From: Microvirga roseola
GTDB taxonomy: Bacteria > Pseudomonadota > Alphaproteobacteria > Rhizobiales > Beijerinckiaceae
Length of the DNA: 64,000 nucleotides
NCBI RefSeq assembly: GCF_020866965.1
Contig: NZ_JAJATX010000001.1
Coordinates: 227,626-291,625 of the forward strand
Direction of reading: 5' to 3'
Below the pieces are notes generated by a model. It saw nothing but the letters and a program-made list of their open reading frames with translations. It did not search any database and had not been told where the DNA came from. The translations under genes and the position numbers were made by a program. Of the stretch, positions 7,569 through 16,484 are shown one piece after another. Positions within the stretch are counted from its first letter, which is position 1; each line of letters begins with the position of its first letter.

Positions 7569-9081
7569 ACGCGACTTGCGGCTCCCGCCGCCCTCCCTCA
7601 TGAACGCCGGTGGCGAGATAGACGATGGCATCTTCCGACAGGTCGCTTTGAGCGACCTCGCCCGCAACGTGCCCGTTGCGCATCACGATGACCCGGTGGC
7701 AGAGCCCGATCAGCTCCTGCATCTCCGACGAGATGACGATGACGGAGCGACCCTCTTCGGCAAGGTCTGCTATGAAACGGTAGATCTGTTCCTTGGTGCC
7801 GATATCGACGCCACGGGTCGGCTCGTCGATGATGACGATGCGGGGCTCCACCAGCATCATCTTGGCGAGCAGGAGCTTCTGCTGGTTGCCGCCGGAAAGC
7901 TGCCCCGCCAGAAGATCGCGCCGCCGGGTGCGGATGTCGAAATCCTTGATCGCGCTGTCGAGCGCCCTGTCCTCGGCGCCCACGTCGATGAACGAGCCAC
8001 GGCTGAATTTCTCGAGGGAGGCGAGGGAGAGATTGACCCGCAGGTTCTGCTGCAGGAGCAGGCCCTTTCCCTTCCGATCCTCCGAGAGATAGACGATCCC
8101 CGCCGCCATGGCTGTGCGCGCATCGCGGAAATTGACCGCCTTCCCATCGAGCATGATGGCGCCTTGGCTCGGGCGCAGGCCCACGATCCCTTCGAAAAGC
8201 TCCGTCCTGCCCGCGCCGATGAGGCCGCCGAATCCGAGGATCTCGCCGCGCTTCAGGGAGAAGGAAGCATCGGCCACATAGCCGGGCACGACCATGTCGC
8301 GCACGCTCATCACGACCTGATCGGAGGCGGTCGCCGGTTTTTCCGGATAGAGCTTGGACATGTCACGGCCCACCATGAGCCGCGCCATCTCGAGGGGCTC
8401 CAATCCTTGGGTGTCGCGGGTGGCAACGAGCTGCCCGTCGCGGAGCACCGTCACCCGGTCGGCCACGGCCTTCACCTCGTTGAGGCGGTGGGAGATGTAG
8501 AGCACCGCCACGCCCTGCGCTCGGAGCCTGCGGATGATCTCGAAAAGGCTCTCGGCCTCGATCGGGGTGAGCACGGCAGTCGGCTCGTCGAAGGCCACCA
8601 CCTTGTGCGGCACGAGCAGTGCGCAGGCGATCTGGATGAGCTGGCGGTCGGCGATGGAGAGGAGACGCACCTCACGGTCGGGATCGATATCGACGCCGAG
8701 CTCTCCAAGAATGGCGCGCGTGCGCTCGCGCATGGCCCTGTCGTCCATGAGGCCGAACCGCCGGATCTCGCGCCCGAGAAAGAGGTTCTGCGCTACCGTC
8801 AGATCAGGGGCGAGCAGGATTTCCTGATGAACGAGGACGATGCCGTGATGCTCGGCATCCACCGGGCCGGCAAAAGTGATCGGCCGGCCGTCGAGATGGA
8901 GGCTGCCCTTGGTCGGGGACAGGTGGCCCGAAAGGATGCGCATCAGGGTGGACTTGCCCGCGCCGTTCTCGCCGATGACGGCGTGAGCCTCGCCGGGCTT
9001 CAGATCCAGCGTGATGCCGCTCAGAACCTCGATGGGTCCGAAGGATTTCGAGATGTTCTCTGCGCGAAGAACGGAGTCCAT
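7561..9081 (-). CDS. Ribose-type sugar ABC transporter ATPase, two ABC domains (RbsA family)
   Basis: 506 residues with two nucleotide-binding domains. The first has Walker A GENGAGKS and a shortened/atypical signature region (LLSIADRQLIQIA). The second has the degenerate Walker A GLIGAGRTE, signature LSGGNQQK and Walker B IIDEPTRG, exactly the asymmetric pattern of RbsA/XylG/MglA. It powers sugar import. ATG 9081 is chosen over an in-frame start 14 codons upstream because the conserved domain begins directly (MDSVLRAENISKSFG). First gene of the leftward operon, divergent from the lacI-type regulator, whose operator lies 194 nt upstream. Confidence 0.94.
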   Translation of the reverse strand: MDSVLRAENISKSFGPIEVLSGITLDLKPGEAHAVIGENGAGKSTLMRILSGHLSPTKGSLHLDGRPITFAGPVDAEHHGIVLVHQEILLAPDLTVAQNLFLGREIRRFGLMDDRAMRERTRAILGELGVDIDPDREVRLLSIADRQLIQIACALLVPHKVVAFDEPTAVLTPIEAESLFEIIRRLRAQGVAVLYISHRLNEVKAVADRVTVLRDGQLVATRDTQGLEPLEMARLMVGRDMSKLYPEKPATASDQVVMSVRDMVVPGYVADASFSLKRGEILGFGGLIGAGRTELFEGIVGLRPSQGAIMLDGKAVNFRDARTAMAAGIVYLSEDRKGKGLLLQQNLRVNLSLASLEKFSRGSFIDVGAEDRALDSAIKDFDIRTRRRDLLAGQLSGGNQQKLLLAKMMLVEPRIVIIDEPTRGVDIGTKEQIYRFIADLAEEGRSVIVISSEMQELIGLCHRVIVMRNGHVAGEVAQSDLSEDAIVYLATGVHEGGRREPQVAYD

Positions 9082-9260
9082 GACCTGTTCCGGATCGGGG
9101 TGAGCGACACAGTCCGCTCCCACGGCGTGGAAGCGGTCTTCCGGCGCAACGGCGCCTCAGGAAATCAGCTGGATGGAGCGCAAGCGGGCATCAGATTCCT
9201 CCGGTTATGGCAGGGTCCTCTGGCGGGACCTTCTCGGTGAACTAAGGGTGCCGACGGGTT

Positions 9261-9290
9261 TGACAACACCCCCATGTAAACGATTACATA
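9261..9290 (+). promoter_or_regulatory. Candidate sigma-70 promoter of the LacI-type regulator
   Basis: TTGACA at 9261-9266 and TTACAT at 9285-9290 with an 18-nt spacer, 53 nt before the regulator start codon. The -10 hexamer lies inside the palindromic operator, so repressor binding would block it. Confidence 0.55.
9275..9290. promoter_or_regulatory. LacI-family operator
   Basis: ATGTAAACGATTACAT: perfect inverted arms ATGTAA/TTACAT around ACGA. This matches the classic LacI/PurR/CcpA-family operator shape (TGTAANCGNTTACA). It lies between the divergent lacI-type gene and the sugar ABC operon, so it probably controls both. Confidence 0.8.
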
Positions 9291-9343
9291 AACTTTACCG
9301 CAATGGAGGCTTCTGTCAAACAGAACCCCGCTGGGGAAGGACA

Positions 9344-10405
9344 ATGGACGAGGCAGGGCAAGCCGACAGGGCCGAGCAGGGCGATCGACCGCTGCGCGTG
9401 GCGAGGATCCAGGATGTCGCGAAGCTGGCCGAGGTGTCGACCGCGACCGTGAGCCGTGCGCTCGCCTCGCCGGAACGCGTTTCGCCCGAGGCGAGGGCGC
9501 GCGTGTTCGAGGCGATCGCCAAGACGGGCTATGTGCCCAACCCCGCCGCCCGGACCCTGCGCTCGCAGAAGACCTATATGGTGCTCGTGGTCCTGCCGGA
9601 TCTGGCGAACACCTTCTTCTCGCGGATCCTGCGCGGGATCGAGGAGACCCTGTTCGAGGCCGGATACGGCATGATCATCGGTGATCTCGACGGTTCGCCC
9701 GAAAAGGAGGCGCATTTTTCCGCCTTCACCGGGGCCGGACGCGTGGACGGGGCCATCCTTCTCAACGGGCATCTCTTCGGGCAGAGGCGCGACGGCAGCG
9801 GGCAGGCGGCCCGGCTTAGCATTCCGCTCGTCGCCCTTTGCGAGGCGATTCCCGGGGCCGACATTCCGCAGATCGAGATCGACAACCGCGAGGCAGCCCG
9901 CCGGATGACGGAGCATCTCGCTTCCCTTGGCCATAGCCGCATCGCCTATCTGAGCGGTCCGCCTGAGAACGTATTGGAGCGCGAGCGCTTCAAAGGCTAC
10001 CAGGACGGTCTTGAGGCGGCGGGGATCGCCTTTGATCCCTCTCTCGTCATCCCCGGCGACTTCACCATCGGCTCGGGAGTTACCGCTGGTCAGGACCTGG
10101 TGGCACGCGCTAAGCGGCCGACCGCCGTCTTCTGCACCAGCGACGAGATGGCCATCGGCCTCATGCGCACGCTGCTTTCAGCCGGGATCAGGGTGCCGGA
10201 GGACATGTCAGTGGCGGGCTTCGACGACATCGAGTTCGCCGCCGTGGCCGAGCCTGCCCTCACCACAATCCATCAGCCGAGGCGTGAATTGGGACAGGCG
10301 GCCGCGTCGGCTCTCATCGACCTGCTCCAGGGCCGCCCGTCACCCCGGAGCATCCGGCTCGACACCGAACTCGTCATCCGGGACAGCGTCGCGCCCCTGC
10401 GGTAA
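9344..10405 (+). CDS. LacI-family sugar-responsive repressor
   Basis: 353 residues. N-terminal LacI helix-turn-helix (residues ~20-45, ARIQDVAKLAEVSTATVSRAL) with hinge helix (VPNPAARTL), then a periplasmic-binding-protein-like sensor domain (residues ~75-350). ATG 9344 is chosen because GGGGAAGGA precedes it and the HTH follows after 20 residues; the frame is open upstream across the promoter. Divergent from the ABC/oxidoreductase operon with a LacI-type operator between, so it most likely represses that operon and itself until the sugar binds. Confidence 0.92.
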   Translation: MDEAGQADRAEQGDRPLRVARIQDVAKLAEVSTATVSRALASPERVSPEARARVFEAIAKTGYVPNPAARTLRSQKTYMVLVVLPDLANTFFSRILRGIEETLFEAGYGMIIGDLDGSPEKEAHFSAFTGAGRVDGAILLNGHLFGQRRDGSGQAARLSIPLVALCEAIPGADIPQIEIDNREAARRMTEHLASLGHSRIAYLSGPPENVLERERFKGYQDGLEAAGIAFDPSLVIPGDFTIGSGVTAGQDLVARAKRPTAVFCTSDEMAIGLMRTLLSAGIRVPEDMSVAGFDDIEFAAVAEPALTTIHQPRRELGQAAASALIDLLQGRPSPRSIRLDTELVIRDSVAPLR

Positions 10406-10411
10406 GGCCTC

Positions 10412-13015
10412 TCAAGCCGCAACCGGCGACAGCTCTTCCGCCGCAGGCTTCATCCGCCGCCGCTGCAGCCACCAGATCAGGCCGGCAATCGCAAGCGCCG
10501 GAATGTAGACCCACATGGTCGAGGGCCGTCCCGGAGCCGGAGCAATCACCCCCACGAGCTGAAAGCCCGGCTCGAGGCCCACGCGCTCGGCATAGGAGCC
10601 GAAGCTGACATTGCTGATGGTGAGGCGATCGCCGAGCGGGACCACGGTCAGGCCCGCAGCGCGCAGGCGTTCACGAGGGGCGGGATTCTGCTCGCCGAGA
10701 TTGAGGCTCACGGTCTTGCGCACGTCCTCGCCCTCGATCGTCATGCCCTCGACCACGATGGCGAGCCGGTGATTCACGGGAGCCTCGGAGACCCGGTCCA
10801 TCAGCTCGCTCGCGGGCAGCTCCACCGTCGGCGCATGGAACCGGTTGAGCCACCAGTCGGGCCGAAACAGCGCGAAGCACACGATGAGCAGGACGGCGGT
10901 CTCCCACAGGCGGCTGCGTGTGGCGAAGTAGTTCATCGTCGCGGCCGAGAAGAGCAGGATCGCCGCCATGTTGACGGCAATCACGATGGCGGCATCCACC
11001 CAGCTGTCCACGCCGATGAGCAGCATCGCCGGGTTGAAGATGAAGATGAACGGCAGCAGCGCGGTGCGCATGGCGTAGAACGCACCCTGGAAACCCGTCT
11101 TGATGGGGTCCTCGCGCGAAATCGCCGCCGCCGCGAAGGAGGCAAGCCCGACGGGCGGCGTGATGTCGGCCATGATGCCGAAATAGAACACGAAGAGGTG
11201 GACTGCGATGAGCGGGATCGCGAGGCCCGCCTGCGCGCCGAGTTCGACCACGACCGGGGCCATGAGGGTCGCGACGAGGATATAGTTCGCCGTGGTCGGA
11301 ATGCCCATGCCGAGGACGAGGCTGATGAGGGCGATCAGGACCAGCATGATGATGACGTTGCCGCCGGAAAGGAATTCCACGAACTCCGTCATCATGAGGC
11401 CGAGGCCCGTCAACGTGACGGTGCCGACGATGATGCCGGCGGTCGCGGTGGCGATCGCAATGCCGATCATGTTGCGCGCGCCGAGCGCGAGGCCGTCCAT
11501 GAGATCTACGTAAGCGGCGGCGGCAGCGCGGCCGACCGGTTGGCGGCGGAAGAGGGCAAGGAGCGGACGGCGCGTTGCGACGATGCCGATGACCGAGACC
11601 GTGGCCCAGAAGGCGGAGAGGCCCGGAGACATCTCTTCCACCATCAGGCACCAGAGCAGAACGACGAGCGGGATGATGAAGTCGAGCCCCGTGCGGGCTA
11701 CGTCCCATGCGCGGGGAAGGGTCACGATGGGAGCATCCGGATCGTCAAGCTCGAGATCGGGATGGCGCGCCGCATAGGCGATGGTTGCGAGATAGACGAC
11801 GAGGCCGGCAGCCGTCAGGATCCAGGCTGCGCTGTCGCCGAAAGCCGCCTGCGCACCGAGAACGCCGTAGTAGAGCAGGCCGAGCACCACGATGATGCCG
11901 CTGACTCCGAGGCCGGTGCGCAGAAGCCGCGTCTTCGCGGGCGTGGGTTCGCGCGCAATGGGTTGCGCCCCGATCTTCAGCGCCTCCAAATGGACGATGT
12001 AGAGGAGCGCCACATAGGATGCGACTGCCGGCAGGAAGGCGTGGGTGACAATCTGCGCATAGGGAATGCCGACATATTCCACCATCAGGAACGCGGCTGC
12101 GCCCATCACGGGCGGCATGATCTGTCCGTTGATCGAGGAGGCGGCCTCGATGGCGCCGGCCTTCACGCCGGAAAGGCCCGTGCGCTTCATGAGCGGGATC
12201 GTGAAGATGCCGCCCGAGACCACGTTAGAGACCGACGAGCCGGACACGACGCCGTTGAGGGCCGACGAGACCACGGCCACCTTGGCCGGACCGCCGCGCA
12301 GGTGACCGAGCAGGGCGATGGAGATCTGCATCATCCAGTTTCCGCCGCCGGCCTTCTCGAGCAGCGTGCCGAACAGCACGAAGAGGAAGACGAAGCTCGT
12401 CGACACGCCGAGCGCGATGCCGAACACGCCTTCCGTCGTCAACCACTGGTGCTGGAGGAACTTGGAGATGGACGCGCCCTTGTGCAGCAGCACGTCGGGC
12501 ATGTAGGGGCCGCCGAAGGTGAAGGCGATGAAGGTGAGCGCGACGAAGACCATCGGCAGGCCGAGGGATCTGCGCGTGGCCTCCAGCAGGAGCACGATGC
12601 CCGCGCCCGCCGTCACGAGGTCGAACGTGATCGGCTGTCCCGGCCGCGTGGCGAGCTCGCGGTAGAACAGGAAGAGGTATGCGCCTGCGAAAGCGCCGGC
12701 TGCGGCCAGCACCCAGTCGATCACGGGCACGTAGGTGCGCGGCGAGGACTTGAAGGCGGGATAGGCTGCAAAGGCCAGGAAGAGCGCGAGACCGAGATGA
12801 ATGGAGCGCGCCTCCGTATCGTTCAGGATTCCGAAACCGAACACGAAAGGCAGCGGAGAGGCGTACCAGATCTGGAACAGGGACCATGCGATGGCGACCG
12901 CGGTAATCAGCGTGGCGGCAAGCCCGACGGGCTTGCGGCCGCCCGTATCCGCCTCCGCGACGAGCCGCTCCAGCTCTTCGGAGGGGGCGAGGGGGGCTTT
13001 CTCGGTTGTCGACAT
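10412..13015 (-). CDS. TRAP transporter fused permease (4TM+12TM) with C-terminal DUF3394
   Basis: 867 residues. The N-terminal ~200 residues correspond to the small TRAP subunit, followed by the large DctM-type subunit with motifs such as SGSSVSNVVSGG and GMGIPTTANYI. A C-terminal soluble DUF3394 segment (residues ~690-830) is followed by a last helix. Such fusions partner TAXI-family binding proteins and import organic acids by Na+ or H+ symport. It lies downstream of the TAXI gene with a stem-loop in between, and ends 6 nt from the convergent lacI-type gene. Substrate unknown; the neighbouring aminotransferase and BKACE suggest an amino or keto acid. Confidence 0.92.
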   Translation of the reverse strand: MSTTEKAPLAPSEELERLVAEADTGGRKPVGLAATLITAVAIAWSLFQIWYASPLPFVFGFGILNDTEARSIHLGLALFLAFAAYPAFKSSPRTYVPVIDWVLAAAGAFAGAYLFLFYRELATRPGQPITFDLVTAGAGIVLLLEATRRSLGLPMVFVALTFIAFTFGGPYMPDVLLHKGASISKFLQHQWLTTEGVFGIALGVSTSFVFLFVLFGTLLEKAGGGNWMMQISIALLGHLRGGPAKVAVVSSALNGVVSGSSVSNVVSGGIFTIPLMKRTGLSGVKAGAIEAASSINGQIMPPVMGAAAFLMVEYVGIPYAQIVTHAFLPAVASYVALLYIVHLEALKIGAQPIAREPTPAKTRLLRTGLGVSGIIVVLGLLYYGVLGAQAAFGDSAAWILTAAGLVVYLATIAYAARHPDLELDDPDAPIVTLPRAWDVARTGLDFIIPLVVLLWCLMVEEMSPGLSAFWATVSVIGIVATRRPLLALFRRQPVGRAAAAAYVDLMDGLALGARNMIGIAIATATAGIIVGTVTLTGLGLMMTEFVEFLSGGNVIIMLVLIALISLVLGMGIPTTANYILVATLMAPVVVELGAQAGLAIPLIAVHLFVFYFGIMADITPPVGLASFAAAAISREDPIKTGFQGAFYAMRTALLPFIFIFNPAMLLIGVDSWVDAAIVIAVNMAAILLFSAATMNYFATRSRLWETAVLLIVCFALFRPDWWLNRFHAPTVELPASELMDRVSEAPVNHRLAIVVEGMTIEGEDVRKTVSLNLGEQNPAPRERLRAAGLTVVPLGDRLTISNVSFGSYAERVGLEPGFQLVGVIAPAPGRPSTMWVYIPALAIAGLIWWLQRRRMKPAAEELSPVAA

Positions 13016-13045
13016 GGTCTCGTTCCTAGGGTGTCAGACAAGGCA

Positions 13046-13069
13046 GGGGGGCGGCCTTCGCCGCCCCCC
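13046..13069 (-). other. Intercistronic stem-loop after the TAXI binding-protein gene
   Basis: Perfect 9-bp GC stem (13046-13054/13061-13069), extendable by one pair to leave a CTTC loop. It sits 31 nt after the TAXI stop and 31 nt before the permease start. No U-tract; likely segmental mRNA stabilisation. Confidence 0.65.
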
Positions 13070-13099
13070 ATTGTATTGGACTTGTGAGAGAGAGCCAGC

Positions 13100-14074
13100 T
13101 TACTTCAGCCAGCCCTTCTCCTTGTAGTACTTGGCAGCGCCCGAATGGAGCGGAGCCGACAGGCCGTTCTTGATCATGTCCTGCGGCTCGAGATTGGCGA
13201 AGGCAGGGTGCAGGGACTTGAACTCGTTGAAGTTCTCGAACACCGCCTTGGTGATCTGATAGACCGTCTCCTCAGGAACCTTGGCCGAGGTCACCACGGT
13301 CGCGAGAACGCCGTAGGTCTCCGTGTCCTGGGGGTTGTTGTTGTAGAGGCCGCCCTTGATCTTCGCCTTGGCGTAGTAGGGGTTCTCCGCCACGAGCTTG
13401 TCGACGGCCGGGCCCGTGATCGAGACGAGCTGCGCACCGCAGGTCGTGGTCGGGTCCTGGATGTTCGCGGACGGATGGCCGACGCCGTAGAAGAAGGCGT
13501 CGATCTTGTTGTCGCACAGCGCAGGGCCGTGTTCGTCGGCCTTCAGCTCGGAAGCGAGCGAGAAATCGGACAGTTTCCAGCCCTTGGCGGCCAGCAGCTG
13601 CTCCATGGAGGCGCGGGTGCCCGAGCCCGGGTTGCCGACGTTGACGCGCTTGCCCTTGAGATCGTCGAAGGTCTTGGCGTTCACTTCCTTGCGGGCCAGA
13701 ACCGTGAAGGGCTCCGGGTGAACCGAGAAGACCGCGCGCAGGTCGCCGAAGGCGCCGCTGTCCTTGAACGTGCCTTCACCCTTCAGGGCGTTGTACTGCA
13801 CGTCCGACTGGGCCAGGCCGAAATCGAGTTCACCGGCCTTGATCGCATTGGCGTTGTAGGCCGATCCGCCGGTCGATTCCACCGAGCAGCGCAGGCCGTG
13901 GTCCTTGCGGTCCTTGTTGACGAGGCGGCAAACGGCGCCGCCGACGGCATAGTACACGCCGGTCACGCCGCCGGTTCCGATGGTGACGAACTTCTGCTGC
14001 GCCTGGGCAGGCATGGCCGTCAGGGTCATTACGGCGGCGGCCGCACCGAGAAGCGAGTGTTTGAATGCGTTCAT
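13100..14074 (-). CDS. TAXI-family TRAP transporter solute-binding protein
   Basis: 324 residues with a signal peptide ([18 protein letters not shown]...AQAQ) and the TAXI domain starting [19 protein letters not shown], the sequence signature of the family. It captures the ligand in the periplasm for the fused permease encoded next. ATG 14074 is chosen for its leader peptide and GAGGGAAGAG ribosome site; the upstream extension runs into the aminotransferase. Third gene of a leftward set: rpiR-type regulator, aminotransferase, TAXI, permease. TAXI ligands are often glutamate/glutamine-like or other organic acids, but this one is not assignable. Confidence 0.93.
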   Translation of the reverse strand: MNAFKHSLLGAAAAVMTLTAMPAQAQQKFVTIGTGGVTGVYYAVGGAVCRLVNKDRKDHGLRCSVESTGGSAYNANAIKAGELDFGLAQSDVQYNALKGEGTFKDSGAFGDLRAVFSVHPEPFTVLARKEVNAKTFDDLKGKRVNVGNPGSGTRASMEQLLAAKGWKLSDFSLASELKADEHGPALCDNKIDAFFYGVGHPSANIQDPTTTCGAQLVSITGPAVDKLVAENPYYAKAKIKGGLYNNNPQDTETYGVLATVVTSAKVPEETVYQITKAVFENFNEFKSLHPAFANLEPQDMIKNGLSAPLHSGAAKYYKEKGWLK

Positions 14075-14096
14075 TGTTTCTCTTCCCTCGTGTTGA

Positions 14097-14113
14097 TCCG
14101 GTGTTGCACCGGA
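14097..14113 (-). other. Stem-loop upstream of the TAXI gene
   Basis: Perfect 7-bp stem TCCGGTG/CACCGGA with TTG loop, between the aminotransferase stop and the TAXI start. With the hairpin at 13046-13069 it brackets the binding-protein message. Confidence 0.45.
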
Positions 14114-14168
14114 CATGAAGTTAGATCGGGAGGTGCCCCGGCTGCAACCGCGGCTCCAGGCAGGAGCC

Positions 14169-15512
14169 TTATGCGGCATTCGGACGAACGCCGGAGAGCG
14201 CCGCGTCCACGGCGTCGCCCAAGCGCTCGACGATGGTGTCGACGATGGCCTCGTCGACGATGAAGGGCGGGGCGAGCAGGACATGATCGCCCCGGGCCCC
14301 GTCGATGGTGCCCCCCATGGGATAGACCATGAGGCCGCGGGCCATCGCTTCGCGCTTGATGCGCGCATGAAGCTTCTCTTTAGGGTCGAAGGAGGCCTTG
14401 GTCGAGCGGTCCTCGACCAATTCTATGCTCATGAAGAGCCCGCGACCCCGGATATCCCCAACATGAGGGTGGTTTCCGAACCGGTCGCCGAGGCGCTGGC
14501 GCAGGCGCGCGCCCATGGCCTTCACATTGTCGAGGAGGTTGTCGCGCCGGATGACCTCCTGCACGGCGAGCGCTGTTGCGCAGGCGATGGGATGGCCGAG
14601 ATAGGTGTGTCCGTGCTGGAAAAAGCCGGAGCCGTTGGCGAAGGCGTCATAGATGCGCCGGCTCAGGAGTACCGCGCCGATGGGCTGGTAGCCGCCGCCC
14701 AATCCCTTCGCGATGGTCATGATGTCCGGCGCAATCCCGTCCTGCTCGCAGGCATGGAGTGTGCCGGTGCGGCCCATGCCGCACATGACCTCGTCGAGGA
14801 TGAGAAGCACGCCATAGCGGTCGCAGATCTCGCGCACCCGCTTGAAGTAGTCCGCCGCCGGCGGGACCGAGCCGAGGGTCGCGCCGACCACCGTTTCGGC
14901 GACGAAGGCCATCACGGTCTCGGAGCCGAGTTCGAGGATCCTGTCCTCGAGCGCTTGGGCGGCGCGGGCGGCGTAATCCGTCTCGCTCTCGCCGGGCTGC
15001 TGCCAGCGATAGGCGAAGCATGGGTCGATGTGGTGGGTCTCGATGAGAAGCGGCCGGAACTGCGCCCGACGCCACTCGTTCCCGCCGGTGGCGAGCGCCC
15101 CTAGCGTGTTGCCGTGATAGCTCTGGCGGCGGGCGATGACGTTTCGCCGCTCCGGCTGGCCGGTCTCGACGAAGTACTGGCGCGCCATCTTGAGCGCGGC
15201 CTCGACGGCCTCGGAGCCGCCCGAGACGAAATAGACGTGGGACAGGCCTTCCGGCGCATCCTCGATCAGCCGGTCGGCCAGCGCTTCCGCGGGCTCGGTG
15301 GTAAAGAAGCTCGTATGGGCATAGGCCAGCCTGTCGGCTTGGGCATGGATGGCGGCCGTGACATCCGGGTGACCGTGCCCGAGGCAGGACACCGCCGCAC
15401 CGCCCGAGGCGTCGATATAGGCCTTTCCATCCTTGTCGAAGATCTCGACACCCGTGCCGCCGACGGCGACCGGCAGGGCGCCATGGATCTGGCGATGAAG
15501 AATGCGGCTCAT
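14169..15512 (-). CDS. Class III PLP-dependent aminotransferase (omega-transaminase family)
   Basis: 447 residues, full length for the family. PLP landmarks: [15 protein letters not shown] (phosphate binding, ~97-111), [10 protein letters not shown] (~131), [15 protein letters not shown] with Asp240, and Schiff-base Lys269 in TIAKGLGGG. It transfers an amino group from a distal or beta/gamma amine to a keto acid. The start overlaps the stop of the upstream RpiR-type gene by 4 nt. Co-transcription with a TAXI-TRAP importer and divergence from a BKACE gene suggest that it converts an imported amino compound to a keto acid; if a beta-amino acid, the product would be a BKACE substrate (inference). 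Confidence 0.92.
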   Translation of the reverse strand: MSRILHRQIHGALPVAVGGTGVEIFDKDGKAYIDASGGAAVSCLGHGHPDVTAAIHAQADRLAYAHTSFFTTEPAEALADRLIEDAPEGLSHVYFVSGGSEAVEAALKMARQYFVETGQPERRNVIARRQSYHGNTLGALATGGNEWRRAQFRPLLIETHHIDPCFAYRWQQPGESETDYAARAAQALEDRILELGSETVMAFVAETVVGATLGSVPPAADYFKRVREICDRYGVLLILDEVMCGMGRTGTLHACEQDGIAPDIMTIAKGLGGGYQPIGAVLLSRRIYDAFANGSGFFQHGHTYLGHPIACATALAVQEVIRRDNLLDNVKAMGARLRQRLGDRFGNHPHVGDIRGRGLFMSIELVEDRSTKASFDPKEKLHARIKREAMARGLMVYPMGGTIDGARGDHVLLAPPFIVDEAIVDTIVERLGDAVDAALSGVRPNAA

Positions 15513-16399
15513 GAAGTTCTCCTGCCGTCTTTCGGCGACCAGTGAATGTTGAAGGCGGTGAGCTGGTCCTCCGTGCGCCGGAGCGCGTTGAGCGATGCCT
15601 CTCCTCCGCGCCCGGCGACAAGGGCGGCGAGGATCTCTCCGACCATGAAGGCTGGCGTCATGCTGTGGAAGAAGGAGGGGCTGTCGGTAGAGACCAGAAT
15701 GGCGGATTGGGCTGCCTGCGCGAGGGGCGATGCGGCGCTGTCGGTCACGGTCACGACCGGCACGTTTCGGGACTTGGCGTATTGCACCGCTTCGACCGTC
15801 GCCCGGGTATAGGGTGCGATGCTAACGGCGAAGAGCACATCGTGCGGCGTCGCGTTGCGGATGGGGTCCGTCCCGATCCCGGCAGCCGTGTCGAGAAGGA
15901 CGGCTTTTCTGCCCAGGAGCGAGATCACATAGCTCATCTGCCAGGCTACAGGATGGGACGAGCGCAGTCCGAGGCAGTAGATCCGCTCGGCCGCATCGAG
16001 CAGCGCCGCGGCGCTCACCAAGCGCTCGAGCTGCGCGGGTTCTCCGAGGCGGCCGATCTGGGCCTGCAGGGTCGCAGCGATCTCCGCGGCCAGCGCCTGC
16101 TCGCCTCTGGCCTTCTGGGTCGCCACCTGGGCGCTCGCCTTTCCGAGAAAGCCGAGGCGGTTCTCCCGGATCGCCTGGGCATAGAGTTCGCGGATCGCAT
16201 CATAGCCGTCGAAGCCGAGCCTCTGGGCCAGCCGGGTCATGGTCGCAGGCTGGACACCGGCCTGTCTCGCCTGGTCGCGCATGGAGAGAAGGGCGACGTC
16301 GCCCGGACGTTCGAGAATGAAGCGGGCCGCAGCCTGCAGCTGCGCCGGTAACCCGGCAAAGGTCTCGGCGATTTTGGCGGCCAGGGGCGCGGAATCCAT
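15509..16399 (-). CDS. MurR/RpiR-family transcriptional regulator
   Basis: 296 residues. N-terminal RpiR helix-turn-helix (~1-77; VQPATMTRLAQRLGFDGYDAIR) and a C-terminal SIS domain (~125-260; LGLRSSHPVAWQMSY, TDSAASPLAQ). SIS domains bind phosphosugars or related ligands, although RpiR proteins also control amino-acid and polyamine pathways. First gene of the leftward operon and divergent from the BKACE gene, so it probably controls both through the 85-nt intergenic region. Confidence 0.9.
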   Translation of the reverse strand: MDSAPLAAKIAETFAGLPAQLQAAARFILERPGDVALLSMRDQARQAGVQPATMTRLAQRLGFDGYDAIRELYAQAIRENRLGFLGKASAQVATQKARGEQALAAEIAATLQAQIGRLGEPAQLERLVSAAALLDAAERIYCLGLRSSHPVAWQMSYVISLLGRKAVLLDTAAGIGTDPIRNATPHDVLFAVSIAPYTRATVEAVQYAKSRNVPVVTVTDSAASPLAQAAQSAILVSTDSPSFFHSMTPAFMVGEILAALVAGRGGEASLNALRRTEDQLTAFNIHWSPKDGRRTS

Positions 16400-16484
16400 G
16401 AGCGAACCATAGACTTGGCCGGAAGGCCGTGCAACAAGTGTTTTATCGAATAGAAATGGCGAAACGAGTGTATCGGAGGCGGGT
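16400..16484. promoter_or_regulatory. Divergent promoter region, RpiR-type regulator / BKACE
   Basis: The 85 bp between the two start codons must hold both promoters. It contains an AT-richer block (TTTTATCGAATAGAAATGG, 16441-16459) flanked by a partial inverted repeat GTTTT..CGAAAC, a possible regulator site. No clear -35/-10 pair can be assigned by eye. Confidence 0.4.

Noticed and set aside
7084..9240. 718-codon open frame opposite the sugar permease and ATPase genes
   Set aside because: Antisense shadow; the minus strand encodes clear RbsC and RbsA proteins.
10769..13087. 772-codon open frame on the plus strand opposite the TRAP permease
   Set aside because: It is the mirror of a high-GC membrane-protein gene: composition is dominated by Arg, His, Asp and Glu with no domain, and the minus-strand gene is unambiguous.
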